From NCBI GenBank assembly GCA_024637295.1, contig JAGXFL010000009.1, positions 1-64,000 on the forward strand: 64,000 bases of DNA, read 5' to 3'. Every line of letters begins with the position of its first letter. Within the stretch, counting starts at the first letter, position 1. The translations under genes were made by a program, and so were the position numbers. Shown here in pieces: positions 60,286 through 64,000 of the stretch. This stretch comes from Sulfuricurvum sp. (GTDB taxonomy: Bacteria; Campylobacterota; Campylobacteria; Campylobacterales; Sulfurimonadaceae). The notes beneath the pieces were generated by a model, which saw only the letters and a list, made by a program, of their open reading frames with translations, was not told the DNA's origin and made no database searches.

Positions 60286-61605
60286 TTATTGCTTTTTAAC
60301 AGCATCACACTCGACTAGTTTATCGATAAAATCTTTTACTTTCCAATAGTCCATTTGCAATTCAAGCGCAATTTCCAATATAGACTGCTTTCCTTCGAGC
60401 ATGTAGACAATCTTATCCATAAAGATACCAGCATCCGGGTCATCGTAAAAAGAGGTATGCAACCCTAACCCAGATAAAAAGATGATCCCTCTCTCTTTTT
60501 GTTTTGGAATATAGTTTGTGCAGTATATCCGAACTGCTTCTTCAAAAATATCAACCGCTTCAAGCAGCTTTTTTTCACTTATAATATCAAGATTATCGGC
60601 AGATGTATGATATTCATCATATATCTTTGTTGAAAAATACGGTCTTGTTTCCCCTGTCAATGTCCCTTTTGAAATAAATGGGCAGGGAATATTGACCCCT
60701 GGCCCGTTTATATTTCCTTCGTCATTCCAGCGTTCAAAATTTCTGATGGAGAAACTTTTACCTTGTTTTTTCAAAACGTATTCAAATACATGATTGATCA
60801 AATCATCACTGTTTCTGGATAATTGCAGGATAAAGTTTTCATCATCTTTATGCCCTATCATCTCAGTGAAAAAGGCAGATGTCGTCTTATCGATAATCTG
60901 CTCATTATTGGCTAAATAGGAGATGCTACCAATCGTTTCGGGACAAACCAAAAAATTGATGTTTCTCGTAGGGTTTTTGATAGGGTTTTCATGCAGTCTG
61001 TTTAATAATTCTACACCTGCGACCAAACCACTGAGACTGTCATTTGTTTGATAGGGATGGCAAACATTAGTGCATAGTAATAAATCTTTTTCACAGCCGT
61101 AATCGAGATAGCTCGTCAATACTTTTAATCCCGGAGAATTTAAAAACTCTACATCTATGTCAACAAAATACTTTTTGTCCTGAGGCATTTTCAGATACTT
61201 GTTATGTTCCAAAGAGAATCCCCATGCTTTGTCATAAAACTTAAAGTACCATGGGATATGATCAGGTTTTCTTTGTGATGTATAAATATGTTTTGTCAAT
61301 TCCTGATAGCTAAGTTCCTTGTTGACAGCAATAGAATATGACCAAAGATACAATGGATTCCAAGCAAAATCAGCGTAAATAGTACCATCTTCATCTTTCA
61401 AAGTGGCATGATTGACTTTGTAGCGTTGAGGGATTGTCCAAGTCCAAACTTTCGAACCACAGGGGTATTCATGAATGTTCGTTTTTAATTCAGAGGATAA
61501 ATAAGATTTTGTGATCTCTAATGCTTTGTCGGTGTCATCTGAAATTAAGGTTCTGTGTAAAGGGTAAATTTTTTGTAATAATTCCATCATTGTCGTTTTT
61601 TTCAT
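60286..61605 (-). CDS. DUF4910 aminopeptidase-like protein
   Basis: A protein of about 439 aa of the DUF4910/DUF2172 type: an M28-like zinc peptidase fold with NVCHPYQTNDSLSGLVAGVE, FLVCPETIGSISYL and YDEYHTSADNLDII, in which His, Asp and Glu form the metal site. A winged-helix-like C-terminal domain follows (QSILEIALELQMDYWKVKDFIDKL). Members are common in surface-glycan loci; their reaction is not established, but an amide-cleaving (deacylase) role is possible. The frame opens at a GTG at 61620; GGAG before the ATG at 61605 supports the latter. Confidence 0.83.
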   Translation of the reverse strand: MKKTTMMELLQKIYPLHRTLISDDTDKALEITKSYLSSELKTNIHEYPCGSKVWTWTIPQRYKVNHATLKDEDGTIYADFAWNPLYLWSYSIAVNKELSYQELTKHIYTSQRKPDHIPWYFKFYDKAWGFSLEHNKYLKMPQDKKYFVDIDVEFLNSPGLKVLTSYLDYGCEKDLLLCTNVCHPYQTNDSLSGLVAGVELLNRLHENPIKNPTRNINFLVCPETIGSISYLANNEQIIDKTTSAFFTEMIGHKDDENFILQLSRNSDDLINHVFEYVLKKQGKSFSIRNFERWNDEGNINGPGVNIPCPFISKGTLTGETRPYFSTKIYDEYHTSADNLDIISEKKLLEAVDIFEEAVRIYCTNYIPKQKERGIIFLSGLGLHTSFYDDPDAGIFMDKIVYMLEGKQSILEIALELQMDYWKVKDFIDKLVECDAVKKQ

Positions 61606-61607
61606 AT

Positions 61608-62378
61608 TTACAAGCTCCACCCATCATCGACTATAAAATTTTGTCCGTTTACAAATTTTGACATATCTGAAAGTAAGTATATCAAAGTTCCATTAAGGTC
61701 AGATGGGTCAAGCATCCCTTTTGAAGAAGCGTATGCATTGTATTTTTCTAAAAAAGTATTGTCTTGATTGTTCAAGATACCTCCCGGGCTGAGAGCATTT
61801 ACCCGAATATTAGTCCCTTTAAAATATTTAGCCATGTATTTTGTCAGTTGGATTAGAGCAGATTTAATGGCAGCGTATTCGACAGGCATACTCATGGTGG
61901 TCCCCTCGTAGAGTTCAAACCGTGGAGCTATGACACCATAAATTGAAGAGATATTGATGATATTTCCGTAGCTTTGTTTTTGGAAGTATTGCGCTATTTG
62001 TTGGCTTGCTAAAAAATAACCACCGAGGTTTAGATTGAGGTTTTCACAAAAATCTTCATACTCTACCTCAAAAAAATTACGACCGTAATTTTTGTTACGA
62101 GGATACGCGTTATTGACGAGTGCATCAATACGACCGTATTGGTTATGAAGGGTATCGATCATCGCATTGATAGAGGATTTGGAGGTTATATCCAATGCAA
62201 TGACCTCGATTTTTGCATTTGGATAGATAGATAAGATAGCATCTTTTGCTGTCATACCCGCTTCATGGCTGATGTCTGCAATCACGGCGATGCCATTGTG
62301 CTTAACAACGGTTTTAATAAATTCACGCCCTAGAAGCCCTGCACCACCTGTTACAATAACAACCTTGCTCTCTAACAT
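61608..62378 (-). CDS. PtmA-like short-chain dehydrogenase
   Basis: A 256-aa classical SDR: VIVTGGAGLLGREFIKTV (NAD-binding TGxxxGxG), LVNNAYPRN, IINISSIYGVIAPRFE and the catalytic YAAIKSALIQL, plus NALSPGGI and a C-terminal FIVDDGWSL. Length and sequence resemble PtmA of Campylobacter flagellin glycosylation. It may reduce or oxidise a sugar intermediate. It starts 9 bases after the aminotransferase stop and runs up to the DUF4910 gene. Confidence 0.84.
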   Translation of the reverse strand: MLESKVVIVTGGAGLLGREFIKTVVKHNGIAVIADISHEAGMTAKDAILSIYPNAKIEVIALDITSKSSINAMIDTLHNQYGRIDALVNNAYPRNKNYGRNFFEVEYEDFCENLNLNLGGYFLASQQIAQYFQKQSYGNIINISSIYGVIAPRFELYEGTTMSMPVEYAAIKSALIQLTKYMAKYFKGTNIRVNALSPGGILNNQDNTFLEKYNAYASSKGMLDPSDLNGTLIYLLSDMSKFVNGQNFIVDDGWSL

Positions 62379-62387
62379 CTCGTACCT

Positions 62388-63704
62388 TTAATTGTATTTT
62401 CTAAAAACCGGTTTTACGGGAGGACCTATGAGCAGTGATCCGACTTGATTGGTCTCGATGGCATAGTGTAATGTCTTTAACGCTTTTTCAAATCCTTCGA
62501 TGGTTTGAGCAATTTCTGAGGCACCATGAGAAAAAGAGGGGTTGAATCCTTGCAGTAAAACACCATATTGAATCATCTCTTGCATAAACAACGTTCGCAA
62601 GATGTTATCAGGTTTTCCATCGATATCAAGGAATACCAAATAGGGACGACAGTCAATTCCGTCAATATAGGTTAGTTTATCTAGCGCGTATTGTTTTGCA
62701 ATTCGATTGTAGGCTTCTTTGATCGTTTTGCCTACTTGCCAGATATGTTTGGTCACTTCATAGTCGTTGGCCAATAAGATTTCGATTGTTTTTTGGGCTG
62801 CTCTGAGATGATGCGTTTCTCCGCCGTAGGTGGTGGACAATAAAAAAACTCTCTCTTTATCGTGATCGATGCCGCCAAGCTCCATAATCTCTTTTTGGCC
62901 GACAAGAGCTGAAACGGAGTACCCATTTGCAATGGCTTTTCCCAGAGTAGAGAGATGGGGAGTGACGCCGTAAAGAGACTGCGCCCCTTTTGGATGAAAG
63001 CGAAAACCGGAGACGACTTCATCAAAAATGAGGACTATGCCATTGCGCTCACAGAGTGCTTTTACCCCTTCAAGAAAGCCTGGTGCAGGTTCATGGGTAG
63101 CAGCGGGTTCGATAATGACACAGGCTATTTTATTGTGATGCTCGGCAATTTTTGTCTCAAGATTGTTTAGGTCATTGTATCGGAAGTGATCCGTATGTTG
63201 CTTATCTGCCTCCGGAATTCCGGCATCGACAACGGTATTTCCCATGAACCAGTCGTCAATACTGAAAAAGGGTTGATCATAACATCGTAAAACCATGTTT
63301 CTTCCGGTGTATGCCCGGGAAACTTTGACTGCTGAAGTTGTAGCATTGGAACCATTTTTACTAAACTTAACCATTTGGGCACTGGGGATGGTATTAGAAA
63401 TGAGTTCAGCAACTTCGGCTTCAATATATGAGGGGCGAATAAAATTACAGCCATTATCGAGTTCACTTTTGATGGCTTCTACTACCGGTTCGTATGCATG
63501 ACCGAGGATAACGGAAGTGAGCCCCATACCCCAATCGATAAATTCATTTCCATCAACATCCCAAATCCTCGCACCTTTGCCTCTAACTATTGAATGAGGG
63601 GACAAAAGAGGAAACTGATCGTCGCCTTTGCTGTAAGTATGCGCACCACCTGGGATTAATCGTTTTGCTTTGAGTCTTAGCTCATTTGATCGGTCAAAAT
63701 TCAT
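62388..63704 (-). CDS. Class III (glutamate-1-semialdehyde aminomutase-like) aminotransferase
   Basis: A 438-aa PLP enzyme: LIPGGAHTYSKGDDQFP, FSKNGSNATTSAVKVSRAYTG, IFDEVVSGFRF and STLGKAIANG with the PLP-binding Lys. It belongs to the HemL-like group but carries a long C-terminal extension and sits in a glycan locus, so it more likely transaminates a sugar or small-acid intermediate than a heme precursor. Its ATG overlaps the stop of the nucleotidyltransferase gene (ATGA). Confidence 0.85.
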   Translation of the reverse strand: MNFDRSNELRLKAKRLIPGGAHTYSKGDDQFPLLSPHSIVRGKGARIWDVDGNEFIDWGMGLTSVILGHAYEPVVEAIKSELDNGCNFIRPSYIEAEVAELISNTIPSAQMVKFSKNGSNATTSAVKVSRAYTGRNMVLRCYDQPFFSIDDWFMGNTVVDAGIPEADKQHTDHFRYNDLNNLETKIAEHHNKIACVIIEPAATHEPAPGFLEGVKALCERNGIVLIFDEVVSGFRFHPKGAQSLYGVTPHLSTLGKAIANGYSVSALVGQKEIMELGGIDHDKERVFLLSTTYGGETHHLRAAQKTIEILLANDYEVTKHIWQVGKTIKEAYNRIAKQYALDKLTYIDGIDCRPYLVFLDIDGKPDNILRTLFMQEMIQYGVLLQGFNPSFSHGASEIAQTIEGFEKALKTLHYAIETNQVGSLLIGPPVKPVFRKYN

Positions 63705-64000
63705 TGTTTGTCTCCAAAATATTCTAGATAGTCATGATTCGCTTTTTGGAAGTCTTCCGGGTGACCTATATCCATCCAGTAGTCTTTGAGTTGGAACATT
63801 CCGACTTTGTCTCCCTGATTTATCAGTAAACGTAACAATTGAGGCATGTCAAACACTTCATCTTGAGGGATGTGCTTGATTACAGAAGGATTTAAGAGGT
63901 AGATTCCTGCGCTGATTTGGTATTTTTTGGTCGGTTTTTCATGAATCGCAGTGATGGTGTTTTCCTGTGTCTCAAGAACTCCATAGGGGATATCGACCCC
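63701..64000 (-). CDS. Sugar nucleotidyltransferase (PtmE-like), partial
   Basis: An open frame running from the right edge to a TGA at 63701-63703, giving the last 99 residues. The segments GVDIPYGVLETQENTI, EKPTKKYQISAGIYLLNPSV and DYWMDIGHPEDFQKANHDYL are typical of NTP-transferase proteins such as glucose-1-phosphate or GlcN-1-P nucleotidyltransferases (PtmE, RfbF). It activates a sugar phosphate. The N-terminal part and any CBS domains lie outside the window. It is coupled to the aminotransferase by a 4-base overlap. Confidence 0.85.
   Translation of the reverse strand, partial: GVDIPYGVLETQENTITAIHEKPTKKYQISAGIYLLNPSVIKHIPQDEVFDMPQLLRLLINQGDKVGMFQLKDYWMDIGHPEDFQKANHDYLEYFGDKQ

Noticed and set aside
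62388-63704. HemL, glutamate-1-semialdehyde aminomutase of haem synthesis
   Set aside because: Sequence and C-terminal extension fit a glycan-locus relative, and the operon context is sugar metabolism.
61608-64000. Complete legionaminic or pseudaminic acid locus
   Set aside because: PtmA- and PtmE-like proteins are present, but no sialic acid synthase (LegI/PseI), CMP-transferase or LegB/PseB is seen in the window.

Overview
The window looks like chromosome of a sulfur-oxidising Campylobacterota bacterium, most like the Sulfuricurvum/Sulfurimonas group. The basis is a soxCDYZ cluster separated from soxXAB, a Campylobacter-type pgl protein N-glycosylation locus (PglB, PglF, PglK, PglC-like and PglA-like proteins), a Gly-Leu-Cys-Ser tRNA array, and promoters that show a clear TATAAT -10 with no obvious -35. 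The genus is inferred from gene content, not from a database search.

Layout. 1-141 is the end of an outer-membrane beta-barrel gene. 318-9426 (+ strand) is a sulfur-oxidation island: soxC, soxD, soxY and soxZ, a thioredoxin-like protein and a MOSC protein, flanked on both sides by four exported proteins with DUF302-like domains. A perfect TGTGA-N6-TCACA palindrome lies in front of the third of these. 9471-13143 (- strand) is an operon of leuC, mobA, moaC, a DUF493 protein and a helical protein; MobA and MoaC make the molybdenum cofactor that SoxC needs. 13234-26089 holds signalling and miscellaneous genes: a chemoreceptor, arsC, an M15 peptidase, three c-di-GMP enzymes (one with a CZB zinc-sensor domain, one CBS-PAS-GGDEF-EAL), an RMD1-family membrane protein, a replication-O-like protein with its partner, a PD-(D/E)XK-like protein and a metallo-beta-lactamase-fold hydrolase. 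26169-26588 is the tRNA array, followed by ilvD.

28458 to the right edge (all - strand, about 35 kb) is one long glycan locus with very short gaps or overlaps. In transcription order (right to left): a sugar nucleotidyltransferase, a class III aminotransferase, a PtmA-like SDR and a DUF4910 peptidase-like protein; ComB, ComA and a VOC protein; an acyl carrier protein, an AMP-forming ligase and an AAC(3)-fold acyltransferase; the PglK flippase, an LhgO-like oxidase, RfbC, a sugar C-methyltransferase, an FdtB-like aminotransferase, epimerases, the FdtA-like cupin, methyltransferases, several glycosyltransferases, WecB, AsnB, the PglC-like initiating transferase, PglB and PglF.

The most unusual feature is the adjacent ComA and ComB pair (phosphosulfolactate synthase and phosphatase) inside a protein-glycosylation locus, next to an acyl-activation and acyl-transfer module. 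I infer that this bacterium may build (R)-3-sulfolactate from PEP and sulfite, the latter an intermediate of its sulfur metabolism, and attach it as a sulfonated acyl group to an amino sugar of its glycan. This is a hypothesis: the families are well recognised, but the substrate of the ligase/ACP/acyltransferase module cannot be read from sequence.
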